A stretch of DNA of 64,000 bases from CAYMZZ01 sp047600605 (lineage in GTDB: Bacteria; Bacteroidota; Bacteroidia; Chitinophagales; Chitinophagaceae), in assembly GCA_047600605.1 (NCBI GenBank), contig JASGKK010000003.1:806001-870000 (forward strand), in the 5' to 3' direction. How positions within the stretch are numbered: the first letter of the stretch is position 1; every line of letters starts with the position of its first letter. Below the pieces are notes generated by a model, which saw only the letters and a list, made by a program, of their open reading frames with translations, made no database searches and was not told the DNA's origin. A program made the translations under genes and the position numbers. Below, one piece after another: positions 54,622 to 62,949 of the stretch.

Positions 54622-55062
54622 ATGAAGAAGATTTTAATCCTGCTGCCACTGATGCTGGCAGCGACAATTATGGGGTTTGCCGCAGATCCGGTCCCCGTCA
54701 GTGAACCTGCAGTACAATCATTTTCCCGTCAGTTTGCCGGTGCAGAGAATGTGAGCTGGTCAAAAGAAGAAGACGGTTTGCAGCGGGTCACTTTTGTATG
54801 GGCAGGCCACCGTGCACAAGCCTATTTTTCAGCCGCTGGCGAATTTCTGGGAGCCATGCGTGGTTTGTTTTATCAGCAGCTGCCGCTTTCTGTGATCCGT
54901 GCTGTTGATAAACGTTACAACAATCCTGTAGTACTGGAAGCGCGTGAGGTCAGCAATCAGGAAGGCACCACCTATTCACTGTTGCTGGAATATCGCTCCA
55001 AACGCCTGCGTGTGAAGCTCAATGGTGATGGAGGTTTTGAATCTGCCGAGCGGGTAAAATAA
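54622..55062 (+). CDS. Small secreted protein, third of three paralogues
   Basis: This is a 146-residue protein with a signal peptide (MKKILILLPLMLAATIMGFA). It shows the same domain order as its upstream paralogue: FSRQFAGAENVSWSKEED, FVWAGHRAQAYFSAAGEFLG, VSNQEGTTYSLLLEYR. The FAGA-x3-W core is shared with the 54028 product. It appears to be a tandem duplicate; the 47078 gene is the more distant third member. Confidence 0.85.
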   Translation: MKKILILLPLMLAATIMGFAADPVPVSEPAVQSFSRQFAGAENVSWSKEEDGLQRVTFVWAGHRAQAYFSAAGEFLGAMRGLFYQQLPLSVIRAVDKRYNNPVVLEAREVSNQEGTTYSLLLEYRSKRLRVKLNGDGGFESAERVK

Positions 55063-55087
55063 ATGCCTAAAAAAAGCCATGAAAACG

Positions 55088-55115
55088 GGCCGTCCTCTGT
55101 AGGGGCGGCCTTTTT
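55088..55115 (+). terminator. Terminator after the third secreted paralogue
   Basis: GGCCGTCC (55088-55095) pairs with GGGCGGCC (55103-55110) with one G-T pair, followed by TTTTT. Confidence 0.85.
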
Positions 55116-55166
55116 ATTTAATGATGAACTGATTGTTGTCCGGGGGAGCGGAATGGGGTAAAATTG

Positions 55167-55174
55167 TAATTTTG
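55167..55174 (+). promoter_or_regulatory. -7 box for the deoxyhypusine-synthase-like gene
   Basis: TAATTTTG matches the consensus. The leader of about 65 nt holds a CCGCC/GGCGG hairpin near 55197-55221. No -33 element is clear. Confidence 0.45.
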
Positions 55175-55241
55175 CCGCTCATGCCCGCATTGTCCCCCGC
55201 CTGATTGGGGTCTGAAGGCGGAAAATTAAAATCAATCAGAC

Positions 55242-56216
55242 ATGAACAAAGGTCCCATTTCGAAGTTTATCGAACATTATTACCGCCATTTCAATGCAGC
55301 TGCGCTTGTGGATGCTGCAAAGGGCTATGAGCAGCATTTGCTGGAGGGTGGCAAGATGATGATCACACTTGCCGGCGCTATGAGTACCGGTGAGCTGGGT
55401 ATTTCGCTGGCCGAAATGATCCGCCAGGGTAAGGTGGATATTATTAGCTGTACAGGTGCCAACCTGGAAGAAGATGTGATGAACCTGGTGGCGCATTCAC
55501 ACTATAAACGTATTCCCAACTATCGCGACCTCACTCCGCAGGAAGAATGGGATCTGCTGGAAAATCACTACAACCGTGTTACAGACACCTGTATACCCGA
55601 GGAAGAGGCTTTTCGCCGGTTGCAGAAACACCTGGTCAAACAATGGAATGATGCAGAAGCAAAAGGAGAACGCTATTTCCCGCATGAATTTTTGTATAAG
55701 GTCGTACTCAGCGGCGACCTGAAGCAGTATTATGAAATCGATCCTAAAGACAGCTGGATCATTGCAGCTGCAGAAAAAAATATTCCTATTGTGGTACCAG
55801 GCTGGGAAGACAGCACTACCGGCAACATCTTTGCCAGCTATGTGATCAAAGGTGAGCTCAAAGCATCGACTGTTAAGAGCGGTATTGAATACATGGTATG
55901 GCTGGCCGACTGGTATCGTCAGAATTCGGCAGGAAAAGGCGTTGGATTCTTCCAGATTGGTGGCGGTATTGCCGGCGATTTTCCGATCTGTGTGGTACCC
56001 ATGATGTACCAGGATCTCGAATGGCATGATGTGCCTTTCTGGAGCTATTTCTGCCAGATCAGCGACTCTACCACTTCTTACGGTTCTTATTCCGGTGCTG
56101 TGCCCAACGAAAAGATCACCTGGGGCAAACTGGATATCAATACACCCAAGTTCATTGTGGAAAGCGATGCTACAATCGTGGCACCGTTGATTTTTGCATG
56201 GGTGTTGGGGTGGTAA
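55242..56216 (+). CDS. Deoxyhypusine synthase-like protein lacking the catalytic lysine
   Basis: This is a 324-residue protein with the deoxyhypusine synthase fold: MMITLAGAMSTGELG, IISCTGANLEEDVMNL, PHEFLYKVVLSG, and PNEKITWGKLD with VESDATIVAPLI at the C-terminus. In eukaryotic enzymes the GGGVVK motif carries the Lys that forms the imine intermediate. Here it reads GGGIAG, so the position is Gly245. Bacteria lack eIF5A, and bacterial homologues are thought to act on small amines such as in homospermidine-type synthesis. Without the Lys even that chemistry is doubtful. The reaction is unknown. Confidence 0.9.
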   Translation: MNKGPISKFIEHYYRHFNAAALVDAAKGYEQHLLEGGKMMITLAGAMSTGELGISLAEMIRQGKVDIISCTGANLEEDVMNLVAHSHYKRIPNYRDLTPQEEWDLLENHYNRVTDTCIPEEEAFRRLQKHLVKQWNDAEAKGERYFPHEFLYKVVLSGDLKQYYEIDPKDSWIIAAAEKNIPIVVPGWEDSTTGNIFASYVIKGELKASTVKSGIEYMVWLADWYRQNSAGKGVGFFQIGGGIAGDFPICVVPMMYQDLEWHDVPFWSYFCQISDSTTSYGSYSGAVPNEKITWGKLDINTPKFIVESDATIVAPLIFAWVLGW

Positions 56217-56217
56217 G

Positions 56218-56303
56218 AAAGTTTAAAGGTTTAAAAGTATAAAGGGTTTAAGGAGATTTATACACCTCTTTAGATCCTTTATACTTTTAAACCTTTAAAC
56301 TTT
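56218..56303. repeat. Octamer-based inverted repeat, copy D (28-bp perfect arms)
   Basis: The left arm 56218-56245 and right arm 56276-56303 are exact inverted copies around a 30-base loop. The core octamers are AGTTTAAA, GGTTTAAA and AGTATAAA. It lies between convergent stop codons. Confidence 0.9.
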
Positions 56304-56312
56304 TATACTTTC

Positions 56313-57851
56313 TTAGAATCCTTTAGGTTTTTCGAGGGTCAGGTCTCTTTTCAGCATATCATTGCGGTTGGCCATTTCCCAGGCGGTATAGAATACCAGC
56401 TGGCCGCGTTTGGCCATGAGTGGATAGTTGATCTTGTCGGGAGTATCTGTGGGACGGTGGTAGTCGGCATGTACACCGTTAAAGTAGAAGATCACAGGTA
56501 CGCCTTTTTCTGCAAAATTGTAGTGGTCGCTACGATAGTAGAAGCGGTTTTTATCATTAGGATCATTGTATTTGCGATCCAGCTTCATTTTTACATTTTG
56601 TTTGTTTACCTGATCGGTGATCGTAGCCAGGTCGGTGCTGAGCTTGTCGTCGCCGATAATGTATACGTAATTGGTAGAATCTTTGTCTTTGAGGTATTCT
56701 TCGCCAATACGGCCCACCATGTCGATGTTGAGGTCAACAGTGGTTTTTTCGAGCGGGAAAAGCGGGTGGTTGGCATAGTAAGCAGAACCCCACAGGCCTT
56801 TTTCTTCACCACTTACCGTCATGAATACGATGGTACGGCGGGGGCCTTTGCCTTCGGCTTTGGCCTTGGCAAATGCTTCGGCCATTTCCAGTACAGTAGT
56901 AGTACCGCTGCCATCATCATCTGCACCATAGAAAATAGTTGTGTCGTTGCGTTTGCCTACGTGATCATAGTGTGAAGTAAGCAGCACGTATTCATCTTTT
57001 TTATCAGTGCCTTCGAGTACACCCACTACGTTAGAGGCATAAGCCACTTTGCTGGTTTTGCTGAAGCCCAGTTCGATTTCGGCATTGTAGATTTTGGCAG
57101 GAACAGCGGCTGACTTCATTTTTTCGATCAGGCCTTTGTTTTCCGCACCCATGATCTTTTCTGCCACGCTTTCTGAAATATAGAATGACTGGGGCATGAT
57201 CGTGGCAGGATATCCGCTCATGCTATAGTTGGAAGTGCTGTTAAACGTTTTGCGGGGGAAGTTGCCATACACAACCAAAACGGCGGCAGCGCCTTTGGCC
57301 TGTGCATTGCGGATCTTTCCGAATATGTTGGCAGGAGAGGCAAAACCAGCTGTAGAAGGTTTGTAACCGGCAGGGCTGCCATCCAGAATCAGAACCAGGC
57401 GACCTTTTACATCGAGGTCTTTATAATCGTCCATAGCACCGTCAACAATACCGTAGCCGGCAAATGCAACCTGAGCAAAACGCAGGTCAGCTGTATGATT
57501 GCTATTGGCATTGGGCTGAAAATCGCGATTCAGTTCAAAGCTGCTACCGTTTACTTTCAGTGAAGTACCGGTAACACTGTCTTTGTAAAGGGGATAAGTC
57601 TGGCGGTAGCTGCCATTGTTGCCCGGCAGCAGGCCCAGTGATTTGAAATGAGCTTCGATGTAATCAGCAGCTTTTTCAAGACCGGGCGAGGGTGTGTCAC
57701 GTCCTTCCATTTCCTTGCTGGCAATGATGTACAGATGCTTTTTCATGTCGGCAGCCGTGATGGTCTTGGCATAAGTGCCGGGATTGGCCTTTTTTTGTGC
57801 CGTGGCCATCAGGCAAAGACCCAATGATAGCGGCAGCAATAATCTTCTCAT
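56313..57851 (-). CDS. M28-family metallopeptidase with PA domain
   Basis: This is a 512-residue exported peptidase. After a signal peptide and propeptide comes a protease-associated domain (about residues 150-260), then the M28 catalytic domain. Zinc ligands and base lie in SHYDHVG, GADDDGSG, SGEEKG, NIDMVG and HADYHRP, in the family order. It is an aminopeptidase or carboxypeptidase of the envelope or outside the cell. It probably ends the tatC-rpiB run on the minus strand. Confidence 0.92.
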   Translation of the reverse strand: MRRLLLPLSLGLCLMATAQKKANPGTYAKTITAADMKKHLYIIASKEMEGRDTPSPGLEKAADYIEAHFKSLGLLPGNNGSYRQTYPLYKDSVTGTSLKVNGSSFELNRDFQPNANSNHTADLRFAQVAFAGYGIVDGAMDDYKDLDVKGRLVLILDGSPAGYKPSTAGFASPANIFGKIRNAQAKGAAAVLVVYGNFPRKTFNSTSNYSMSGYPATIMPQSFYISESVAEKIMGAENKGLIEKMKSAAVPAKIYNAEIELGFSKTSKVAYASNVVGVLEGTDKKDEYVLLTSHYDHVGKRNDTTIFYGADDDGSGTTTVLEMAEAFAKAKAEGKGPRRTIVFMTVSGEEKGLWGSAYYANHPLFPLEKTTVDLNIDMVGRIGEEYLKDKDSTNYVYIIGDDKLSTDLATITDQVNKQNVKMKLDRKYNDPNDKNRFYYRSDHYNFAEKGVPVIFYFNGVHADYHRPTDTPDKINYPLMAKRGQLVFYTAWEMANRNDMLKRDLTLEKPKGF

Positions 57852-57939
57852 GGTTTGTTTTATTTTAATAAAGGAATATCCCCAAACTTAAGTGAAAAAG
57901 CGGGAGAAAAACGGCTCTTTTGATAAATGGTTACCGGAA

Positions 57940-58395
57940 TCAGGAGCAGGCTATTTTGCCTACCCGGTTGGCGTGGCGGCCACCTTCAAACTCGGTGGTC
58001 ATAAAGGTAGATACCATACGTTCCGCATCACCTTCGCGCACAAAACGGGCAGGAATGCAGATGATATTGGCATCATTGTGCTGGCGGGTAAGCTTGGCAA
58101 TCTCATCGCCCCAGCACAGTGCCGCACGTATACCCTGGTGCTTATTGGCTGTAATAGCCACTCCATTGGCAGTACCACAGAGCAGGATGCCAAATGCATA
58201 GTTGCCGCTTTCCACAGCGGTTGCCACGGGATGGGCATAATCGGGGTAGTCGACAGAGTCTTTACTGTGTGTGCCAAAATCTTCAATCAGGATACCCTTA
58301 CCTTCGAGAAAGGAGATCAGATCTTCTTTGTAGTCAAATCCGGCATGATCGCTGCCAATGGCAATAGGCTTTTGCAGGTCAAAAGGAGAGGTCAT
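57940..58395 (-). CDS. rpiB: Ribose-5-phosphate isomerase B
   Basis: This is a 151-residue enzyme of the pentose phosphate pathway interconverting ribose 5-phosphate and ribulose 5-phosphate. The N-terminus is IAIGSDHAGFDYKEDL, and the catalytic Cys lies in GILLCGTANGVAITANK. HNDANIICIPARFV is also typical. The length matches RpiB. It follows tatC on the same strand after about 100 bp. Confidence 0.95.
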   Translation of the reverse strand: MTSPFDLQKPIAIGSDHAGFDYKEDLISFLEGKGILIEDFGTHSKDSVDYPDYAHPVATAVESGNYAFGILLCGTANGVAITANKHQGIRAALCWGDEIAKLTRQHNDANIICIPARFVREGDAERMVSTFMTTEFEGGRHANRVGKIACS

Positions 58396-58492
58396 AGTTC
58401 ACTGTTTTCTGCAGTTGAGGCCCTAAAGTTACCGAGAAATAACCATAGGAAAAGCAGAATAAGGTATGACCCTTATATTTTAAAAGGGCTTA

Positions 58493-59353
58493 TCAGCTCC
58501 ACTCCTGTACTTCCCGTTCTTTCTGCCGTTTATTGATACGCGAAGCCACGAGAATACTGGCTTCATATAACAAATAAAGCGGAATAGTTACAATCGTAAG
58601 ACTGAACGGGTCTGTGGAAGGCGTGATGATGGCGGCGGCAATAATGATGATAACAAATGCATGGCGGCGGTATTTGCGCAAAAAACTACCGGTCACAAAA
58701 CCAATACGCGCCAGCACCATTACCAGCAATGGCATCTGAAACAACACGCCAATACCTACCGTGGTATAGATGAGGTTTTCGAGATAGTCAGAGAATGTGG
58801 GCATGATGGTGATCTGCTCACTCAGCTTGTAATTGAAATAGAAATTGACCATGAAGGGCGTGAGGATGAAATAACCAAATGCCACACCCATGAAGAAAAG
58901 CAGGGAAACCCAGAAGATAACCCCCCTGGTATTTTTCCTCTCTTTGACTGATAAGGCTGGCCGCACAAAACGCCAGAACTCCCAGAAGATATAAGGAAAT
59001 GCAATGATGAAGCCACCGATAAAGGCCAGGGTAAAGGAGGCAATGAACTGTCCGGTCATGGTGGTTTCCAGGAACTTGGCATCTACCTGTTTAAAACAGA
59101 GCACATCGCCGATACCAATTGCCTTTCCAAACTGGCAGAGCCAGCGGGCAGAAATGAAATCGGCTTTGGTAGGACCAAACAGCACCGTATCTACTACAAA
59201 GTCGGAAAATATAAAAACAACAATGGCGCATACCAATACGGCAATTACAGAGCGTACAAGGTGCCAACGGAGTTCTTCCAGGTGGTCGATAAACGACATT
59301 TCCTCTGTGTCATTGTTCTTCTTTCTCCGGTTAAAAAAATCGATCAGGGCCAT
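58493..59353 (-). CDS. tatC: Twin-arginine translocase subunit TatC
   Basis: This is a 286-residue inner-membrane protein with six transmembrane helices. The N-terminal family motif is SFIDHLEELRWHLVRS. It has FWEFWRFVRPALSVKER and ends with two membrane helices. TatC recognises twin-arginine signal peptides. It has an insertion of about 40 residues in the first periplasmic loop, seen in Bacteroidota TatC. TatA/TatB genes are not in the window. Confidence 0.95.
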   Translation of the reverse strand: MALIDFFNRRKKNNDTEEMSFIDHLEELRWHLVRSVIAVLVCAIVVFIFSDFVVDTVLFGPTKADFISARWLCQFGKAIGIGDVLCFKQVDAKFLETTMTGQFIASFTLAFIGGFIIAFPYIFWEFWRFVRPALSVKERKNTRGVIFWVSLLFFMGVAFGYFILTPFMVNFYFNYKLSEQITIMPTFSDYLENLIYTTVGIGVLFQMPLLVMVLARIGFVTGSFLRKYRRHAFVIIIIAAAIITPSTDPFSLTIVTIPLYLLYEASILVASRINKRQKEREVQEWS

Positions 59354-59375
59354 TGGGTATTACAATAAAGTGGGG

Positions 59376-59383
59376 CAAATTTA
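59376..59383 (-). promoter_or_regulatory. -7 box for tatC
   Basis: On the minus strand TAAATTTG lies 22 bp before the ATG at 59353. No -33 element is evident. Confidence 0.4.
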
Positions 59384-59438
59384 GCTGATTACATGATTAT
59401 AGCGGGGAGATTTTGAAGGCCTGCCCGGACCTTCGCTC

Positions 59439-60692
59439 TTATTTCAGCTTTTTGAGCTTTACCGTCTCAATCCGGGTATCGCTTACATTGATCACGTCAA
59501 ATTCATAGTCGTCAATAATAATACGTTCTTTCTGACGGGGAATGGTTTCGTGAAAATTGATGATATAGCCCGACAGGGTCTCCGATTCATTTTCCGGAAA
59601 TTCAAGCCCGTATTTCTGCTCCAGGTAGTCAAGTTCCAGCCGGCCGGAGAAAATGTACTCATTCTCTGCCAGCTGTTTTTCCACAAACTTCTCGGTATCG
59701 TATTCGTCCTGTATTTCGCCAAAAAGCTCTTCCAGCACATCTTCCATGGTAATGATACCGGCAGTGCCGCCAAACTCATCCACTACCCAGGCAATGCTTT
59801 TCCGCTCGCGGCTGAACTTGCTGATAAGGTCGGCTGCGCTCATACTTTCGGGAACAGCCGGAATGGATAACAGCACATCCTGCAGGGTGCCGGGTTTTTT
59901 AAAGAGATCGATCTGGTGGATGTATCCTACAATGTGATCGATATTATTTTCAAAAACCACCAGCTTGCTGAGCTTGGTCTCTACAAACCGGCGACGCACT
60001 TCTTCGAGCGACGTATTGAGGTTTACGCCAACAATTTCTTTACGGGGCACGAGGCACTGGCGGATCTTCACTTTGGGAAATTCCTGCGCCTTTTCCAGCA
60101 GCTGGGTATTCTGGTCCTGGCGGGCCTCCAGGTGGTCGCCCTGAAACAGGTTTTTGAGCTCAGCGTGGCTGAGCGGTTCTTTATGTTTATCGAGCTTTAC
60201 ATCAAAGATGTAGTTGAGTACCCAGCCAGACAATTTAATAAGTACTTCTGCCAGCGGGGCAAAAATCTGGTAAAAGAAATCGATGACGATACTGAGCCGG
60301 GCCAGCAGGGGGTTGCTGTGCGCACGAAAAATAGCACGGGGAATGAATTCGGCGAAAATGAGTACAATGAGTGTGGCCAGTACGATCTCAACAAAAATGT
60401 GCACGAGATCGGAGCCGATATGCCAGTATTTCCAGATAGGCTGCATGACAGAGCTGATCTGCAGGCCCAGGAATGTAAGGAATACGGTAAACCCGATAAG
60501 GGTCATACCAATGAAGCTGGTGGGAGCATCTATAAATCTGCCCAGCAATAAACCGGTACGGGTACCCTGCTTGCGCTTCAATTCAATGTTGAGCCGGTTG
60601 GCACTGTAATAGGCCATTTCAATGCCGGAAAAGAAACCCATCAAGGAAAGGGTCAGCACAAACCAGACTATGGTACTCCACTCTGCGGTCAT
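59439..60692 (-). CDS. CNNM/CorC-type hemolysin-family transporter
   Basis: This is a 417-residue protein: an N-terminal DUF21 (CNNM) membrane domain with about four helices (residues 1-175), a pair of CBS domains (about 200-325, with LVPRKEIVGVN and GTAGIITMEDVLEELFGEI) and a C-terminal CorC/HlyC domain. Such proteins affect Mg2+ or Co2+ export; in gliding Bacteroidota the relative GldE is linked to motility. It lies upstream of tatC, with a near-consensus promoter. Confidence 0.9.
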   Translation of the reverse strand: MTAEWSTIVWFVLTLSLMGFFSGIEMAYYSANRLNIELKRKQGTRTGLLLGRFIDAPTSFIGMTLIGFTVFLTFLGLQISSVMQPIWKYWHIGSDLVHIFVEIVLATLIVLIFAEFIPRAIFRAHSNPLLARLSIVIDFFYQIFAPLAEVLIKLSGWVLNYIFDVKLDKHKEPLSHAELKNLFQGDHLEARQDQNTQLLEKAQEFPKVKIRQCLVPRKEIVGVNLNTSLEEVRRRFVETKLSKLVVFENNIDHIVGYIHQIDLFKKPGTLQDVLLSIPAVPESMSAADLISKFSRERKSIAWVVDEFGGTAGIITMEDVLEELFGEIQDEYDTEKFVEKQLAENEYIFSGRLELDYLEQKYGLEFPENESETLSGYIINFHETIPRQKERIIIDDYEFDVINVSDTRIETVKLKKLK

Positions 60693-60696
60693 GAGG

Positions 60697-60727
60697 TAAA
60701 GATAACAACTGGTGGGGCAAGTTCAAA
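60697..60727 (-). promoter_or_regulatory. Promoter of the CNNM/CorC gene
   Basis: On the minus strand TTTG (60727-60724), a 19-bp spacer and TATCTTTA (60704-60697) are near consensus and almost touch the ATG at 60692. Confidence 0.6.
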
Positions 60728-60735
60728 AGTGTAGT

Positions 60736-60822
60736 AAGTATAAAAGTATAAAGGTATAAAAGCATGTTTATTAGTGTATAAGGCCTCACAACTTTTATAC
60801 TTTTAAACCTTTATACCTTTAA
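60736..60822. repeat. Octamer-based imperfect inverted repeat, copy E
   Basis: Arms at about 60736-60762 and 60791-60822 are built from GTATAAAAG and GGTATAAAG octamers. They are inverted with four mismatches over 27 bp. The right arm contains the gmk stop codon (60811-60813). Confidence 0.75.
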
Positions 60823-61389
60823 TAGAAACTCTTTCACAATTTTTTCTGCCCTGGCGCATGCTTCGCTAAGGTCATCGTTTACGATACAGGTATCAAAATG
60901 ATCTTTAAAGGAGATTTCGTAAGAGGCTTTATTGACCCGCGCAGCCAGTGATTCGGGTGTTTCGGTACCACGCGACTCGAGTCTTTTGCGCAGCTCATCT
61001 ACAGAAGGGGGCTCAATGAAGATAGAAAGGGAAGTGCCGGGGTATTGCTGTTGTACGTGTATTGCACCTTTTACATCAATATCGAGAAGCGGACACTGGC
61101 CTTTATCCCAGATACGCTGCAGTTCGGCTTTTAATGTGCCATAATATTTTCCTTCATACACCATTTCCCATTCCACAAATTCATTTTGCTGAATCTTTTG
61201 CTGAAAGTCGGCCAGTGTCAGAAAATAATAATCCTCGCCATGTTTTTCGTAAGCACGCGCAGAGCGGGTGGCGGCCGAAATGGAAAAAGCCAGTTGTGGA
61301 AGCTGCTGCAGCAGATAACGGGTGATGGAAGTTTTGCCTGCTCCCGAAGGGGCAGTAATGATGATCACCCTGTTTTGGAATGATTGCAT
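60811..61389 (-). CDS. gmk: Guanylate kinase
   Basis: This is a 192-residue kinase converting GMP to GDP. The P-loop is IITAPSGAGKTSI near residue 11, with SAATRSARAYEKHGEDYYF and VEWEMVYEGKYYGT as GMP-binding parts. ATG 61389 is preferred over TTG 61395. Octamer repeats border it: copy E overlaps its 3' end, and copy F lies between it and murA. A -7-like TTTCTTTG lies five bases upstream of the ATG. Confidence 0.95.
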   Translation of the reverse strand: MQSFQNRVIIITAPSGAGKTSITRYLLQQLPQLAFSISAATRSARAYEKHGEDYYFLTLADFQQKIQQNEFVEWEMVYEGKYYGTLKAELQRIWDKGQCPLLDIDVKGAIHVQQQYPGTSLSIFIEPPSVDELRKRLESRGTETPESLAARVNKASYEISFKDHFDTCIVNDDLSEACARAEKIVKEFLLKV

Positions 61390-61436
61390 GTGCAAAGAAA
61401 GGGAAAAAATGGTTGACAGCGATAGAGATGTAGAAA

Positions 61437-61502
61437 GGTATAAAAGTATAAAGGTTTAAATGTTATTACACTATAACCTTTATACGTTTTAACTTTTATA
61501 CT
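61437..61502. repeat. Octamer-based inverted repeat, copy F
   Basis: GGTATAAAAGTATAAAGG-type octamers at 61437-61460 face an inverted array at about 61475-61502 with a short insertion in the right arm. The right arm includes the murA stop codon (61496-61498). Confidence 0.75.
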
Positions 61503-62800
61503 CTCTTAATATCTGCTCCAAGCGCCAGTAGTCGTTTATCAATATACTGATAGCCGCGATCAATCTGTTCTATATTCTGAATGATGCTTTTGCCTTCTGC
61601 ACTGAGGGCTGCAATAAGCAGGGCCACACCTGCACGGATGTCGGGACTGCTCATGGTGATGCCGCGCAACTGCTGCTCGCGCTCGAGTCCTATCACCACC
61701 GCACGGTGAGGATCGCAGAGTATGATCTGTGCACCCATATCAATCAGTTTGTCGACAAAGAAGAGACGGCTCTCAAACATTTTCTGATGAATGAGCACAC
61801 TGCCTTTTGCCTGTATGGCGGTGACCAGTACAATGCTGAGCAGGTCGGGTGTAAAACCAGGCCAGGGATGATCATAGATGGTCAGTACACCACCATCGAG
61901 ATAGCGTTGTACCTCATAGATATCCTGGGGAGGAATATGTATATCGTCGCCTTTCATCTGCAGGTCGATACCCAGTTGTCTGAATTTTTCGGGAATGATG
62001 CCCAGGTGTTCGATGCCGGCGCCTTTGATGGTGATATCGCTTTGTGTCATAGCCGCCAGGCCAATAAAGGAGCCTACTTCAATCATATCGGGCAGCATGC
62101 GGTGTGTGGTGCCACCCAGGGCTTCCACCCCTTCGATCGTGAGCAGATTGCTGCCAATGCCGCTGATGCGCGCACCCATGCGGTTGAGCATTTTACAAAG
62201 CTGCTGCAGGTAAGGTTCGCAGGCGGCATTGTAGATGACAGTAGTGCCGCGCGCCATACTGGCAGCCATCACCAGGTTGGCAGTACCCGTTACAGAAGGT
62301 TCGTCGAGCAGCAGGTGTGTACCCTGCAGGTTGGGGGCTTCGAGGTGAAAAAAGCCGTCTTCCGGATGGTAGTTGAAACGGGCGCCGAGGCGTTCAAAAC
62401 CGATAATATGAGTATCCAGCCTGCGCCGGCCGATTTTGTCACCGCCCGGTTTGGGAATAAAGGCTTTGCGGTAGCGCGACAGCATGGGTCCTGCGAGCAT
62501 TACAGAGCCACGCAGCCGCCCGCTTTTGCTGCGGTAGGCATCGCTGTGCAGATAATCGATATTGACCTCATCGGCCTGAAAAATGCAGGTATGCCGCTCT
62601 GGCCGCTCCACTTTTACATTCATTTCCTGCAATAACTCAATCAGCAGGTTTACATCCAGGATATCCGGGATATTGGAGATAGTTACTTTTTCGGGAGTAA
62701 GCAGCACCGCACTGATAATCTGCAGCGCTTCGTTCTTTGCGCCCTGCGGAACAATTTCACCTGCCAGGCGTTTGCCACCCCGGACCTCAAATGAATGCAT
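61496..62800 (-). CDS. murA: UDP-N-acetylglucosamine 1-carboxyvinyltransferase with Asp in place of the catalytic Cys
   Basis: This is a 434-residue EPSP-synthase-fold enzyme that transfers enolpyruvate to UDP-GlcNAc, the first committed step of peptidoglycan synthesis. Conserved features include Lys22 in QGAKNEAL and the loop PKPGGDKIGRRRLDTH. In Escherichia coli MurA the loop has Cys115, the fosfomycin target; here it is Asp121 (codon at 62438-62440). This substitution is known from fosfomycin-resistant MurA proteins in other bacteria. gmk follows and DUF4290 precedes it on the same strand. Confidence 0.95.
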   Translation of the reverse strand: MHSFEVRGGKRLAGEIVPQGAKNEALQIISAVLLTPEKVTISNIPDILDVNLLIELLQEMNVKVERPERHTCIFQADEVNIDYLHSDAYRSKSGRLRGSVMLAGPMLSRYRKAFIPKPGGDKIGRRRLDTHIIGFERLGARFNYHPEDGFFHLEAPNLQGTHLLLDEPSVTGTANLVMAASMARGTTVIYNAACEPYLQQLCKMLNRMGARISGIGSNLLTIEGVEALGGTTHRMLPDMIEVGSFIGLAAMTQSDITIKGAGIEHLGIIPEKFRQLGIDLQMKGDDIHIPPQDIYEVQRYLDGGVLTIYDHPWPGFTPDLLSIVLVTAIQAKGSVLIHQKMFESRLFFVDKLIDMGAQIILCDPHRAVVIGLEREQQLRGITMSSPDIRAGVALLIAALSAEGKSIIQNIEQIDRGYQYIDKRLLALGADIKRV

Positions 62801-62898
62801 GGAATTGACTGATTGATGTGGGTAATAATATCCGGTACAGACCGAATCAACTGCAAGTTAGTTTTTTGACACATTCAGGAAATGTGCCGGACAGAAAA

Positions 62899-62920
62899 GG
62901 CCGGCATTTTTTTGCCGGCC
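62899..62920 (-). terminator. Terminator after the DUF4290 gene
   Basis: A perfect 8-bp GGCCGGCA/TGCCGGCC stem (62899-62906 and 62913-62920) is extended by GGACAG/CTGTCC. The minus-strand tail begins TTTTCTG. It lies between the DUF4290 stop codon and murA. Confidence 0.85.
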
Positions 62921-62949
62921 CTGTCCTGATATAATTTGTAGCAGCAGTA

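Noticed and set aside
61706..62635. 309-codon open frame antisense to murA
   Set aside because: It lies wholly inside murA on the other strand, has no domain or signal features, and its length follows from murA base composition.
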